DNA from: Rhizobium sp. BT03
GTDB taxonomy: Bacteria; Pseudomonadota; Alphaproteobacteria; Rhizobiales; Rhizobiaceae
Direction: 5' to 3'
Assembly (NCBI RefSeq): GCF_030053155.1
Contig: NZ_CP125645.1
Coordinates: 62,001 to 126,000 of the forward strand
Length of the DNA: 64,000 bases
Positions 19,067 through 27,039 of the stretch are shown here, in pieces. The position numbers and the translations under genes are program-made. The notes beneath the pieces were generated by a model. That model was given only the letters and a program-made list of their open reading frames with translations, searched no databases and was not told where the DNA came from. Numbering within the stretch: position 1 is the first letter of the stretch; every line of letters begins with the position of its first letter.

Positions 19067-19114
19067 GCGCATCGTGCTTTCCGAAAACCGGTTCCGATTT
19101 TGGGGCCGATGCGC
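19067..19114. repeat. Intergenic inverted repeat of rhizobial type
   Basis: GCGCATCG (19067-19074) and CGATGCGC (19107-19114) flank a core containing CTTTCCGAAAACCGGTTCCG. Elements with this CCGAAAACCGGTTCC core and GATGCGC ends are, to my recollection, scattered through Rhizobium intergenic regions. It lies just before ybaK. The rest of the gap 18779-19126 holds the operator above and no gene I can support. Confidence 0.5.
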
Positions 19115-19126
19115 TAGCATGCGTCT

Positions 19127-19585
19127 ATGAGCCTTGAATCCGTCCGCGCTTTCCTGCGTGCGCATGCACCCGATATCGACATCATCGAAACCGCCGAGAG
19201 TTCCTCGACGGTGGCGCTTGCCGCCGAGGCCCATGGCGTCGAGCCCGCGCAGATCGCCAAGACGATCTGCCTGCGCGTCGGCGAGCAGATGATGCTGGTC
19301 GTTGCCGGCGGCACGGCAAGGCTCGACAATCGCAAATTCAAGGATACATTCGGCGCCAAGGGACGCATGCTCGACGCCGAAGAGGTGGTGGCGGTCACCA
19401 GCCATCCGGTCGGCGGCGTCTGCCCCTTCGGTCTGCCCTCGCCGCTGCCGATCTATTGCGATATCTCGCTGAAACGCTTCGATGAAGTCGTGCCGGCGGC
19501 CGGCTCGACGAATTCGGCCGTGCGCATCGAAACCGGACGGCTGGCCGAGCTGACCGGCGCCAGCTGGGTCGACGTCTGCCAGTAA
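19127..19585 (+). CDS. YbaK/EbsC-family aminoacyl-tRNA deacylase
   Basis: The 152-residue protein fits the YbaK/ProX editing-domain fold that hydrolyses mischarged Cys-, Ala- or Pro-tRNAs. Family features visible are ESSSTVALAAEAHGVEPAQIAKTICLR split across residues 23-50, the conserved Lys of AKTI, GTARLDNRKFKDTFG and the GGVCPFGLP loop. The length is typical of stand-alone members. It is monocistronic; the preceding inverted repeat ends 12 bases before the ATG. Confidence 0.88.
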   Translation: MSLESVRAFLRAHAPDIDIIETAESSSTVALAAEAHGVEPAQIAKTICLRVGEQMMLVVAGGTARLDNRKFKDTFGAKGRMLDAEEVVAVTSHPVGGVCPFGLPSPLPIYCDISLKRFDEVVPAAGSTNSAVRIETGRLAELTGASWVDVCQ

Positions 19586-19668
19586 GCGGCGAAAAACTTC
19601 AAACCTGGAAAAGAGTACCTATATCCTATCCCAACCATGCCGTGACTGCGCATGACAGGAGATCAGGA

Positions 19669-20676
19669 ATGCCGAGTGCCATTTCGCGTTTTGCCAAGTT
19701 CGCGGCGATTGCCGCTCTGACGGGCGCTACCGTTTTTGCTTCCCTTGACGATGCAGAAGCGCGCCGGGCCGGCAGCAGCGGTTTCGGAAGCCGCGGTACC
19801 CGCACCTTCCAGGCTCCGCCTGTCACCCAAACCGCGCCCGCGCCTGCCGCGCCGATCGAACGGTCGATGACGCCGCGTCCGCAGACCACGGCGCCAGCGA
19901 CCGCGCAGCAGCCCTTCGGCGCCCAGCGCTCCGGTCTCTTCGGCGGCTTCGGCCGTTCGATGGTCGGCGGCCTGATTGCCGGCGGCCTCCTCGGCATGCT
20001 GCTCGGTCACGGTTTCGGCGGTGGCTTCGGCTTCCTCGGCATGCTGCTGCAGATCGCGCTGATCGGCGGCGCCGTCATACTCGCCATGCGTTATTTCGCC
20101 AATCGCCGCCAGCCCTCCTACGGCGCCGGCGGCCAGAGCGGATCCTTCAGCCGGTCCTATAACATGTCGCCCGCCAACAATTCGTCCTTCCATATCCCGG
20201 CGATCGGTTCTGGTGCCGGTTCAGGGGCGTCCTCACGCGGCAACCGGCCGAGCGACGAGATCGGACTGGCGCAGGCCGATCTCGATCAGTTCGAGGAATT
20301 GCTGACCGACGTTCAGACCGCTTACGGTGCCGAGGATTACGGCACGCTGCGCCGGCTGACGACGCCCGAGGCGATGTCTTATCTTGCCGAGGAACTCGGA
20401 GAAAACGCCACCAACGGCGTGCGCAACCGCGTTTCCGACGTCAAGCTGCTGCAGGGCGACATTGCCGAGGCGTGGCGCGAAGACGGCCAGGAATATGCGA
20501 CGCTCGCCATGCGCTACTCTTCGATCGATGCCATGGTCGAACGCGACAGCGGCCGCGTCGTTTCCGGCGACGACCGCCGCCCGATCGAAAGCATCGAGGT
20601 CTGGACCTTCGTGCGCAAGCCCGGCGCTGACTGGAAGCTGGCGGCGATCCAGGGAAGCGAGCAACGCGCCGCCTGA
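19669..20676 (+). CDS. Tim44-like domain protein, exported or membrane-anchored
   Basis: The 335-residue protein starts at ATG 19669, preceded by CAGGAGATCAGGA; a GTG at 19642 is also in frame but lacks a ribosome binding site. The N-terminus is a signal-like helix (SAISRFAKFAAIAALTGATV), followed by a low-complexity Pro/Gln/Thr-rich stretch, a Gly-rich hydrophobic membrane segment (GLIAGGLLGMLLGHGFGGG and LGMLLQIALIGGAVILAMRY), and a C-terminal Tim44-like/NTF2-type domain from about residue 200 (EIGLAQADLDQFEELLTDVQ to WTFVRKPGADWKLAAIQ). The bacterial function of this family is not well defined; envelope or membrane protein handling is likely. Confidence 0.8.
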   Translation: MPSAISRFAKFAAIAALTGATVFASLDDAEARRAGSSGFGSRGTRTFQAPPVTQTAPAPAAPIERSMTPRPQTTAPATAQQPFGAQRSGLFGGFGRSMVGGLIAGGLLGMLLGHGFGGGFGFLGMLLQIALIGGAVILAMRYFANRRQPSYGAGGQSGSFSRSYNMSPANNSSFHIPAIGSGAGSGASSRGNRPSDEIGLAQADLDQFEELLTDVQTAYGAEDYGTLRRLTTPEAMSYLAEELGENATNGVRNRVSDVKLLQGDIAEAWREDGQEYATLAMRYSSIDAMVERDSGRVVSGDDRRPIESIEVWTFVRKPGADWKLAAIQGSEQRAA

Positions 20677-20724
20677 AGCCGTCTGGCGCCTCGCGATGAC
20701 GTGATGCGGCCTCTGCCTTTGCCG

Positions 20725-20761
20725 ATCTTGCCTGAAACCGCCAAGCCGTTTCGGGCAAGAT
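20725..20761. terminator. Long hairpin between convergent genes
   Basis: ATCTTGCCTGAAAC (20725-20738) pairs with GTTTCGGGCAAGAT (20748-20761) with one G-T pair and a 9-base loop. It lies between the Tim44 gene (plus) and sctO (minus), so it could end both transcripts, although a T-run is missing. Confidence 0.55.
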
Positions 20762-20793
20762 GCTTTGGCTCGGCAGGCGGTTTTATCAGGTCG

Positions 20794-21231
20794 TCAGTGA
20801 CCTTGGTCGACCCCAGGTCTTGGCGTCAGTTTCTCCGCTGTTTCAAGCGAAAATTCGGTGCGCAATACCGCCTTCTGTGCCCGCGAAAAATCGGCCGCGA
20901 CTTGTTCTGCCTGCTCTTGCGCGGCGAGCCGGGCGATTTTGCGCTGCTCGAGCGATATACCGGCATCGGCTTCATGGCTGCGCAATACGGATTGTCGGAT
21001 CAGCGCGTCCTGAAGCTCGGCGGCGGAGATAACGCCGCTCTTGCGCAATGCGTCGACGACAGGATTGCCCGCGGCCCGGCTTGCCGCGATGTCGAGCGCT
21101 TCGGAGGCTTTCGCCTCCCGCTCCCGCGCTCTTTCGGCATCCGCCCGTGCCTCGGAGAGGCTGCGGGAAAGATTGTCTGCTCGCAGATTGCGTATCTCCA
21201 GCAACTGCCTGAGAGACTTCAGCGCCTTCAT
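20794..21231 (-). CDS. sctO: T3SS stalk-like coiled-coil protein (SctO/YscO candidate)
   Basis: The 145-residue, highly charged, almost entirely helical protein (for example SRSLSEARADAERAREREAK and QRKIARLAAQEQAEQVAADF) has no membrane segment. Size and composition match the SctO/FliJ stalk proteins that link the ATPase SctN with the export gate SctV. It begins nine bases after the rhcC1 stop, so both are one operon. SctO proteins are poorly conserved in sequence, so the call rests on size, coiled coil and context. Confidence 0.6.
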   Translation of the reverse strand: MKALKSLRQLLEIRNLRADNLSRSLSEARADAERAREREAKASEALDIAASRAAGNPVVDALRKSGVISAAELQDALIRQSVLRSHEADAGISLEQRKIARLAAQEQAEQVAADFSRAQKAVLRTEFSLETAEKLTPRPGVDQGH

Positions 21232-21240
21232 ATCAGCCCT

Positions 21241-21789
21241 TCAGGCGCCGTTGTTCGTCGTCAGGATTTCCAGCTGGCCGCCCTTGATGACCTTGATGCT
21301 GTCGGCCTGCTGCCGGCTCAGCACGTCTTCGACGGCCTTGGTGAAGACGGCAGGCCCGCGCACCAGAACCAATCCGCTGGCGGGATCTTCACGCAACGCG
21401 TCATCAGGCAGCAGCGGAAACAGCGCGCGTATGGCGCTTTGCTCGGTCTTCCAGCTGCGGCCACGGCGATCGAGGACGACGGTGGAGACCTCCTGCTTCG
21501 GCGCGATGATGATGCGGCTGCCGTCATAGGCGACGAAGAGATTGCTGGCATCGCCAAGCTTGACGAAGGCCTTGGCTCCGCTCTCCCGGACCGACCAGTG
21601 CTCGACCTTGCCGCTCAGCGTCCCGACTGTGGTGACCGGGATGCCGGACATGAAGGACAACGTCTGGACGACATCGCCAAGCGGCAGCGAGACGACATCC
21701 AGGCGCACTTCCCGCTCGCTGGCCCCGGCCGATAGAGGAAAAGCCGCCAGCAGTCCGATAGCTGCCATGTAAACAAAACGCGCGAACAT
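21241..21789 (-). CDS. rhcC1: RhcC1/NolW-like secretin N-terminal domain protein
   Basis: The 182-residue protein has a signal peptide (MFARFVYMAAIGLLAAFPLS, cleavage near AGASE) and then two secretin periplasmic domains: VRLDVVSLPLGDVVQTLSFM (N0) and a second alpha/beta domain with IRALFPLLPDDALREDPASG and LVLVRGPAVFTKAVEDVL (N1-like). It stops before any beta-barrel pore. Rhizobial T3SSs split the secretin SctC into RhcC1 (this part) and RhcC2 (the pore). The RhcC2 partner is not in this window. Transcription runs divergently from the pilin candidate gene. Confidence 0.82.
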   Translation of the reverse strand: MFARFVYMAAIGLLAAFPLSAGASEREVRLDVVSLPLGDVVQTLSFMSGIPVTTVGTLSGKVEHWSVRESGAKAFVKLGDASNLFVAYDGSRIIIAPKQEVSTVVLDRRGRSWKTEQSAIRALFPLLPDDALREDPASGLVLVRGPAVFTKAVEDVLSRQQADSIKVIKGGQLEILTTNNGA

Positions 21790-22043
21790 CTGAGTTTACC
21801 TCACGATCCGGATATCGCCCGACAACTAATGAACGAAGGCAGGCAGCGAGTACGGAAGCCAGTCTATTAATAATTATCTGATCTACTGTTGCAGATCATC
21901 GGTCCGCTGGGAACAGGATCAATATCCATTTCGCGCATTTGTTGTACATATCGCGAATTAATAACTTTTTAACATAAGCTATTGAATTCGATCTTGAATT
22001 CTGCAAGGTTCTGGCCGCCAAAACCATGCAAGGAGTTCAAGAC
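21790..22043. promoter_or_regulatory. AT-rich divergent promoter region of the T3SS
   Basis: This 254-base stretch between rhcC1 and the pilin candidate is clearly more AT-rich than its surroundings (for example TATTAATAATTATCTG and TTAATAACTTTTTAACAT). I see neither a TtsI box nor a sigma-54 promoter in it. Such AT-rich islands are typical targets of nucleoid-type silencers. Confidence 0.45.
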
Positions 22044-22211
22044 ATGGCTACCAGCACTAGCACTTCGACACTTGATGCGGGCATCGGCTCCGCGATTTCC
22101 GCCTTCAAGGCGGCCCAGAACGAAGCGACCGCGCAGAGCTTGCAGGTTGCAACCGAGATCACCAAAATCAACGGCGTCGCAAACGCCATCAAGAAGATCG
22201 GCCCAGGCTGA
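22044..22211 (+). CDS. Small Ser/Thr-rich T3SS protein, needle/pilin candidate
   Basis: The 55-residue protein begins MATSTSTSTLDAGIGSAISAF and ends in TKINGVANAIKKIGPG. ATG 22044 is preceded by an excellent AAGGAG (22030-22035). An unstructured Ser/Thr start and a short amphipathic helix with no signal peptide fit a T3SS-exported filament subunit (SctF/NopA/HrpA type), and it is the first gene before sctD and sctV. A perfect UUCG-capped hairpin follows, as expected for a subunit made in excess over the downstream genes. I recognise no direct sequence match, so the role is inferred. Confidence 0.5.
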   Translation: MATSTSTSTLDAGIGSAISAFKAAQNEATAQSLQVATEITKINGVANAIKKIGPG

Positions 22212-22222
22212 TTGACGCAATG

Positions 22223-22246
22223 GCGAGACGGGTTCGCCCGTCTCGC
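22223..22246 (+). terminator. UUCG-tetraloop hairpin after the pilin candidate
   Basis: GCGAGACGGG (22223-22232), loop TTCG, and CCCGTCTCGC (22237-22246) form a perfect 10-bp stem starting 11 bases after the stop codon. There is no T-run, so partial termination or 3' mRNA stabilisation is more likely than full termination. Confidence 0.65.
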
Positions 22247-22299
22247 TTCCCCGCTCTCGAAGACAATAGAAGCCGCTCGACGGACGGTTCGGGAACAAG

Positions 22300-23268
22300 A
22301 TGGCCATGGATTTAGATCCCTCTTCGCCGACATTCAAAGGCGCCGCCGGCAGCGCTGCGTCAGGCAGTATCGGACCGGCCTTGCGAATCACGCGCGCCGG
22401 GCGCAGCTCCATTCTGACGTTGACGACGGAGCGGCAGGTGGTCGGCGGCAGCGCCGATTGCGACCTGATCATCCTCGGCGCCAAACCGGAACCCGCCCTG
22501 GCCATCAGTCTGCAGCGCTCCCGCGGCTCCGACACGGTGTCGTTGACCGCGCTGCGCGATGACGTCGCGGTCGACGGTCGTTCGATTGAGCGCGATCGGA
22601 CAATGACCCTTACGAAGAGACAGACCATCTCCTTCGACGGCACGATCTGTGAGCTCGAAGGTCTCAGGCCCGGGCGCGTGCGGTTCGCGCCGCGCAGGAT
22701 CGCCGCTGCCGGCCTTCTCGGGCTGGCGGCGATGCTTTTGCTGGCCGGCCTTTACAACGGCGATGCGCCGGCTCATGAGGCCCCGCTCGTCAAGGTTTCC
22801 GCCGCTCCCGAACCGGCGCCGTCATCGGCGGCGATCGCTGCCGAAATCCGCCAGGCCATTCGTATGGCCCAGCTTCCCCAAGATCTGAGCATCGTCGCCA
22901 CCGCCGCCGAAATTCGCATCGGCGAAGGATCGCGGCCTCTCGGCCTGCCCGACAAGACCAAGCTGCGCAGCATCATCGCCTCGATGAGCCGGCGCAGTTC
23001 CGTCTCCCTCGTCGATCTCACCGCCCTCTCCTCCGGCCTCGACGGCTTCGTCGCCGCCGCCGGCTATACGCCGGTCAGGTTCATCATCGGTTCCGACGGG
23101 CACCGGTACGAGGAAGGCGATGTCGTTCCCAGCGGCTGGCGGATCAAGGAGATCGGCAACGACCAGATGATCGTTTCCCGCGACAGCGAGGACGATACGG
23201 TCGATTTCGCCTCGGCCGGCAATGCCGAGCCGAAGCTCGCCGAAATTTCCAGCAGCGAACAAGAATAG
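22300..23268 (+). CDS. sctD: T3SS inner-membrane ring protein SctD
   Basis: The 322-residue protein has a cytoplasmic FHA-like domain (residues about 25-122; QVVGGSADCDLIILG), one membrane helix (about 134-152; AAAGLLGLAAMLLLAGLY) and a periplasmic part with alpha/beta ring-building segments (AEIRQAIRMAQLPQDLSIV; FIIGSDGHRYEEGDVVPSGW). This architecture is that of SctD (YscD/PrgH). The periplasmic region is short, about 170 residues, so it probably has fewer ring domains than YscD. ATG 22300 or 22306 may be used; neither has a strong ribosome binding site. It forms the inner ring with SctJ. Confidence 0.82.
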   Translation: MAMDLDPSSPTFKGAAGSAASGSIGPALRITRAGRSSILTLTTERQVVGGSADCDLIILGAKPEPALAISLQRSRGSDTVSLTALRDDVAVDGRSIERDRTMTLTKRQTISFDGTICELEGLRPGRVRFAPRRIAAAGLLGLAAMLLLAGLYNGDAPAHEAPLVKVSAAPEPAPSSAAIAAEIRQAIRMAQLPQDLSIVATAAEIRIGEGSRPLGLPDKTKLRSIIASMSRRSSVSLVDLTALSSGLDGFVAAAGYTPVRFIIGSDGHRYEEGDVVPSGWRIKEIGNDQMIVSRDSEDDTVDFASAGNAEPKLAEISSSEQE

Positions 23269-23291
23269 GCGATGGCGTCGGAAACCGGATC

Positions 23292-25226
23292 ATGAAGGTA
23301 AGGTCATCCGCCATCGCCATGCTTGCGCAGCGCACGGACATGCTGCTTGCGGTGTTTTTCGCCTCCGTCGTCACGATGATGGTGCTGCCGCTTCCGACAA
23401 TCGTTGTGGACGTGCTGATCGCCTTCAATCTTTCCTTCGCCTTCGTGGTGCTGATCACCACGACCTATCTGAAGAGCGTGCTTGAAATCTCGACCTTTCC
23501 AGCGGTCATTCTGATCGGCACGCTGTTCCGGCTGGCCTTGACGATTTCCTCGACGCGGCTCGTGCTGGCGGATGCCGATGCCGGCGAGATCATCATGGCC
23601 TTCGGCGACTTCGTCGTTGCGGGAAACGTCGTCGTCGGCCTGATCATTTTCCTGATCGTGGCGCTGGTGCAGTTCATCGTGGTGACGAAGGGCGCCGAGC
23701 GCATCGCCGAAGTCGGCGCGCGTTTCACGCTCGACGCCATGCCGGGCAAGCAGCTCGCCATCGACAGCGACCTGCGCAACGGCCATATCAGCACGGAAGC
23801 CGCGCAGAAGCGGCGGTCGCGCCTCGAACAGGAGAGCCAGTTCTTCGGCGCAATGGACGGCGCCATGCGCTTCGTCAAGGGCGATGCGGTCGCAGGATTG
23901 GTGATTGTCGCCGTCAATCTCATCGGCGGCCTGGCGATCGGCATCTTCCAGAAGGGCCTGAGTTTTGCCGAAGCCGCCCATCTCTATACGCTGCTGTCGA
24001 TCGGTGACGGCCTGGTCTCGCAGATCCCATCCATTCTGATGGCAGTCTCGGCCGGCATCGTCGTGACCCGCGTGTCCGATGACGGCAATGGCAGCCTCGG
24101 CAGCGATATCGGCCGCGAACTCTTCCGGGAGCCCCGCGCATTGGCGATTGCGGCGGCGCTGACGATCTGCGCGGGCTTCGTTCCGGGATTCCCGTCGAGC
24201 GTGCTCGGCACGATCGGCCTGTGCCTGGCGGGCCTGGCCTTCATGGTTCATCGCCGGCGCGCAGGCCCGGCCGCGGCCGGATCGGCGAATGCCGTGGAAG
24301 GCGCCAATTCCTATCCGCTCGACCGGACGAAATATGGCGATCCTGTTGTCGCCACCGTCTCGATGGCAACGCTGGCGCGGCTTGAAGCGATGCGGCTCGG
24401 CGAAATGCTGGACGGGCGTATCCGCATGGCGGCGCGCGCCGTCGGCGTCTCCGTGACGGTGCCGACGTTCAACGCTGATCCCCGCATGGCCGAGGATCTG
24501 ATCCATCTCCAGGTTGAAAACGTGCCTGCCGGCCTCATCAGCTGCGGTCCTGAACGAACGGCCGAACAGATTGCCGACGACATCGTGCGCATTGTCCGCC
24601 GCCACATCGGCGCGCTGTTCAGCGTCGACGATGCCGCGCAATGGCTGGGCAGTCTCGAACCGCGTCTGGGAAAACTGGCAATCGATGTCGCCACCCAGGT
24701 GCCGCTGATGCTGACGGTCGCTGTCGTCAGGCGCCTGCTGGATTCCGGCGTGACGCTTTCCCAGCCGCGCGGACTCCTGGAAGTGATGCTGCACGCCGGC
24801 ACCGATCACGCGCCGGATGCCCTGGCCGAAATGGCGCGGGCCTCGCTGGTCAAGCAGATTGCCTTCGGGCTTCTCGACCGGCGCGGATTGCTGCCGGTAC
24901 TGGTGCTGCCCGCCGAATGGGAGCACTTCATCCGGTCCTATGAGGCGGGCGGCGCGACCGAGAAGATCGAGATCGCCGAAAGACTGCGGCTGCTGGCCGA
25001 GAAAACCAGACAGGCTCTCGAAGATGCCAACGAGCAGGGATACGATCCCGTCATCATCGTGCCGGGCGAATGGCGCCTGCTCACCCAGATGCTGATGATC
25101 CGCCACAACTGCCGCATTCCGGTGCTGGCGGCGCAGGAGATCGACAGAGATATAACGATCGAAACCGTCGGAGAGATCGGGCAAATCCGGAACGCTGCCG
25201 GATCGAAACAAAGGTCGAGCGCATAG
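23292..25226 (+). CDS. sctV: T3SS export gate protein SctV (FlhA/LcrD family)
   Basis: The 644-residue protein has an N-terminal half with about eight membrane segments and a C-terminal cytoplasmic half that forms the nonameric export gate. The family signature is unmistakable: TKGAERIAEVGARFTLDAMP, GKQLAIDSDLRNG, and RSRLEQESQFFGAMDGAMRF. The length is slightly short of YscV-type proteins (about 700). It starts 23 bases after sctD and is followed by the pectate lyase gene. SctV receives chaperone-substrate complexes and proton flow drives export through it. Confidence 0.95.
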   Translation: MKVRSSAIAMLAQRTDMLLAVFFASVVTMMVLPLPTIVVDVLIAFNLSFAFVVLITTTYLKSVLEISTFPAVILIGTLFRLALTISSTRLVLADADAGEIIMAFGDFVVAGNVVVGLIIFLIVALVQFIVVTKGAERIAEVGARFTLDAMPGKQLAIDSDLRNGHISTEAAQKRRSRLEQESQFFGAMDGAMRFVKGDAVAGLVIVAVNLIGGLAIGIFQKGLSFAEAAHLYTLLSIGDGLVSQIPSILMAVSAGIVVTRVSDDGNGSLGSDIGRELFREPRALAIAAALTICAGFVPGFPSSVLGTIGLCLAGLAFMVHRRRAGPAAAGSANAVEGANSYPLDRTKYGDPVVATVSMATLARLEAMRLGEMLDGRIRMAARAVGVSVTVPTFNADPRMAEDLIHLQVENVPAGLISCGPERTAEQIADDIVRIVRRHIGALFSVDDAAQWLGSLEPRLGKLAIDVATQVPLMLTVAVVRRLLDSGVTLSQPRGLLEVMLHAGTDHAPDALAEMARASLVKQIAFGLLDRRGLLPVLVLPAEWEHFIRSYEAGGATEKIEIAERLRLLAEKTRQALEDANEQGYDPVIIVPGEWRLLTQMLMIRHNCRIPVLAAQEIDRDITIETVGEIGQIRNAAGSKQRSSA

Positions 25227-25265
25227 ACCAGGTGCAGTAGAAGAGACAACAGGGGGATGAATGCA

Positions 25266-26180
25266 ATGCATGGCGTAGATGGACAAAGACCCATAGACTT
25301 CGACAGAACCTCCCATTTCGACCTTGAGTCCGGTTGCCATGGCGGCAGCAATAGGATCGACACGGATTTCACCACCAGCCGAACCCGCAAGGTCTCGCCC
25401 TTCGAAGATTCCTCCGGCAACCCGCCGATGCTGAGTTCCTATGTGCCGAAGTCGCGGGAAACGTCGGAAAGCGGCGTGGATTCCGATGCCAAGGACGTGC
25501 TGCGCAAGCACATCAACTGGCAGTCCGACTCCAAGAAGCTGGATCCATCCGACGAGAAACAGACCACGACTTTGCTGACCACGGCGGAAAAGCCCGACCT
25601 CTCGAATGAAGGCAGCGTCATCACCGTCAACGAGCCGATCGTCGTGGATGGCGGCGTGTTCGACGGCAAGGGCGCGACCTATACGGCCTCTTCCAAGCTC
25701 GGCGATGGCGGCCAGTCGGAAACCCAATCGCCGCTGTTCATTCTCAAGAACGGCGCGACGCTCAAGAATGTCAATCTCGGCGAGAATGGCGCCGACGGCA
25801 TTCACGTCTATGGCGGCGCGACGCTCGAAAACGTCAATTGGCAGAATGTCGGCGAGGATGCGCTGACGGTTAAAAGTGCCGGCGACGTCACCATTCTCGG
25901 CGGCTCGGCCAAGGGCGCAACCGACAAGATCTTCCAGATCAATGCCGATACGCATTTCCATCTGAAGGATTTCGTCGCTGACGGCTTCACCACGCTCGTG
26001 CGCACCAACGGCGGCAAGCAGATCGACGCCGACGTCACCATCGACGGCGGCGCGTTCTCCAACGGCAGCAACGTCTTCCGCACCGACAGTTCGCTTGCCA
26101 GCGTGACGTTCCTGTCCGATATCACGCTGGACAAAGTGAAGAACTGGACGCGTGTCGGTGACAACCAATCGGGCGTCTGA
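25266..26180 (+). CDS. HrpW-like secreted protein with family-3 pectate lyase domain
   Basis: Residues about 105-304 form a complete PL3 pectate lyase: VITVNEPIVVDGGVFDGKGA, TYTASSKLGDGGQSETQSPL, the calcium-binding GED pair and lysine in NVGEDALTVK, then GGSAKGATDKIFQINAD with the second conserved Lys and a late LVRTNGG Arg. The first 100 residues lack a Sec signal and are Ser/Thr/Asp-rich, as in type III substrates; unlike Pseudomonas HrpW there is no glycine-rich harpin region. It directly follows sctV, so it is very likely a T3SS substrate acting on plant pectin. I start at ATG 25266, with AGGGGG at 25251-25256; ATG 25257 is too close to that site. Confidence 0.85.
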   Translation: MHGVDGQRPIDFDRTSHFDLESGCHGGSNRIDTDFTTSRTRKVSPFEDSSGNPPMLSSYVPKSRETSESGVDSDAKDVLRKHINWQSDSKKLDPSDEKQTTTLLTTAEKPDLSNEGSVITVNEPIVVDGGVFDGKGATYTASSKLGDGGQSETQSPLFILKNGATLKNVNLGENGADGIHVYGGATLENVNWQNVGEDALTVKSAGDVTILGGSAKGATDKIFQINADTHFHLKDFVADGFTTLVRTNGGKQIDADVTIDGGAFSNGSNVFRTDSSLASVTFLSDITLDKVKNWTRVGDNQSGV

Positions 26181-26210
26181 GATATCAGACCACCGCGACC
26201 ACAAAGTGAA

Positions 26211-26243
26211 GAAAAAGCGGGCGCCTTGAGCTCCCGCTTTTTC
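26211..26243. terminator. Bidirectional terminator between hrpW-like gene and sctU
   Basis: GAAAAAGCGGG (26211-26221) and CCCGCTTTTTC (26233-26243) form a perfect 11-bp stem whose A/T ends give a T-run in either direction. It overlaps the stop codon of sctU (26242-26244), which shows that the truncated sctU end is the real transcript end. Confidence 0.9.
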
Positions 26244-27039
26244 ATTGCCGGTCTGGCCCTTGCCTGCGCGGCGGGCCGTTGCGCATTTCCGCGCCGATCT
26301 GCCGGCGCGCCGATTTCAGCTTCGGGTCGCCCTGGGTATCCTTGTATTCGCGCCGCGCTTCGGTCTTGGTCATGCGGTGTTCGTGCCTGAACAGCGCGCG
26401 CGAAATGCGGATATCGAAAAACGCCGCCGCCACCATGATGCCGGCGGCAATGACGAGGATCGAGCCGAGGAGATGGGCTGCCGTGGAGAGCGAGCATGCT
26501 TCTCCGCAAAGAGGCGACCAGAAGATGCTGTTGAGGAAATAGAGGATCGCACCGCCGCCGGCAGCGGCGAGCAAGATAAACTTGACGAGCCCCTTGATGA
26601 ACTCGGCGACGCTGGCGAGCGAAAATAGCCTTTTGATGCCGTCGAACGGATTGAGCCGGTTAAAATCGAAGCTCATATGTTTGAACGATACGGGAAAGCC
26701 CTGCGCGTCGAGGATCGAGACCAGGATGGTCGCGGCAAGACCCATCGCAAGTGGCAGCCAGATGAGATCGAGCAGCGCCACGCCGGTTTCGCTCAAGCCG
26801 GTGGTGACGGCGTCGGAGAGGTCGGCCCGGCCGGCGGACTGCAGACCGGCGTCGAAACTGCGGGTGAAATCCTCAAGGATATCGGGCAAGCCCCAGGTGA
26901 CATAGATCGCGATGGCGAGGACGGAAATCGCAACCGGGAGTTCCTTCGAGCGCGGCACCTGGCCCTCGCGCCGAAGCCGGTCGAGCTTCACCCGGCTCGG
27001 CGGCAGGGTTTTTTCCTCGGTATCCTCATTTTTGGCCAT
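26242..27039 (-). CDS. sctU: T3SS switch protein SctU, lacking the autocleavage domain
   Basis: The 265-residue protein is an FlhB/YscU-family member: an N-terminal Lys/Arg stretch (EEKTLPPSRVKLDRLRREG), four membrane segments, and the cytoplasmic linker MTKTEARREYKDTQGDPKLK that precedes the autocleaving domain in all relatives. The protein then ends 21 residues later in RNGPPRRQGPDRQ. The roughly 90-residue C-terminal domain with the NPTH cleavage motif, normally present (total length about 345-360), is absent, and a terminator sits in its place. I find no NPTH segment in other frames nearby. The start overlaps the end of sctT by 14 bases. Confidence 0.88.
   Translation of the reverse strand: MAKNEDTEEKTLPPSRVKLDRLRREGQVPRSKELPVAISVLAIAIYVTWGLPDILEDFTRSFDAGLQSAGRADLSDAVTTGLSETGVALLDLIWLPLAMGLAATILVSILDAQGFPVSFKHMSFDFNRLNPFDGIKRLFSLASVAEFIKGLVKFILLAAAGGGAILYFLNSIFWSPLCGEACSLSTAAHLLGSILVIAAGIMVAAAFFDIRISRALFRHEHRMTKTEARREYKDTQGDPKLKSARRQIGAEMRNGPPRRQGPDRQ

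Noticed and set aside
21790..22043. tts box or sigma-54 promoter in the T3SS intergenic region
   Set aside because: Neither the TtsI consensus nor a GG-N10-GC element with flanking consensus was found on reading both strands.
23304..26204. 966-codon open frame antisense to sctV and the pectate lyase gene
   Set aside because: It mirrors real genes whose families are certain, has no recognisable domain, is rich in Arg/Asp/His noise typical of GC-rich antisense frames, and lacks a ribosome site.
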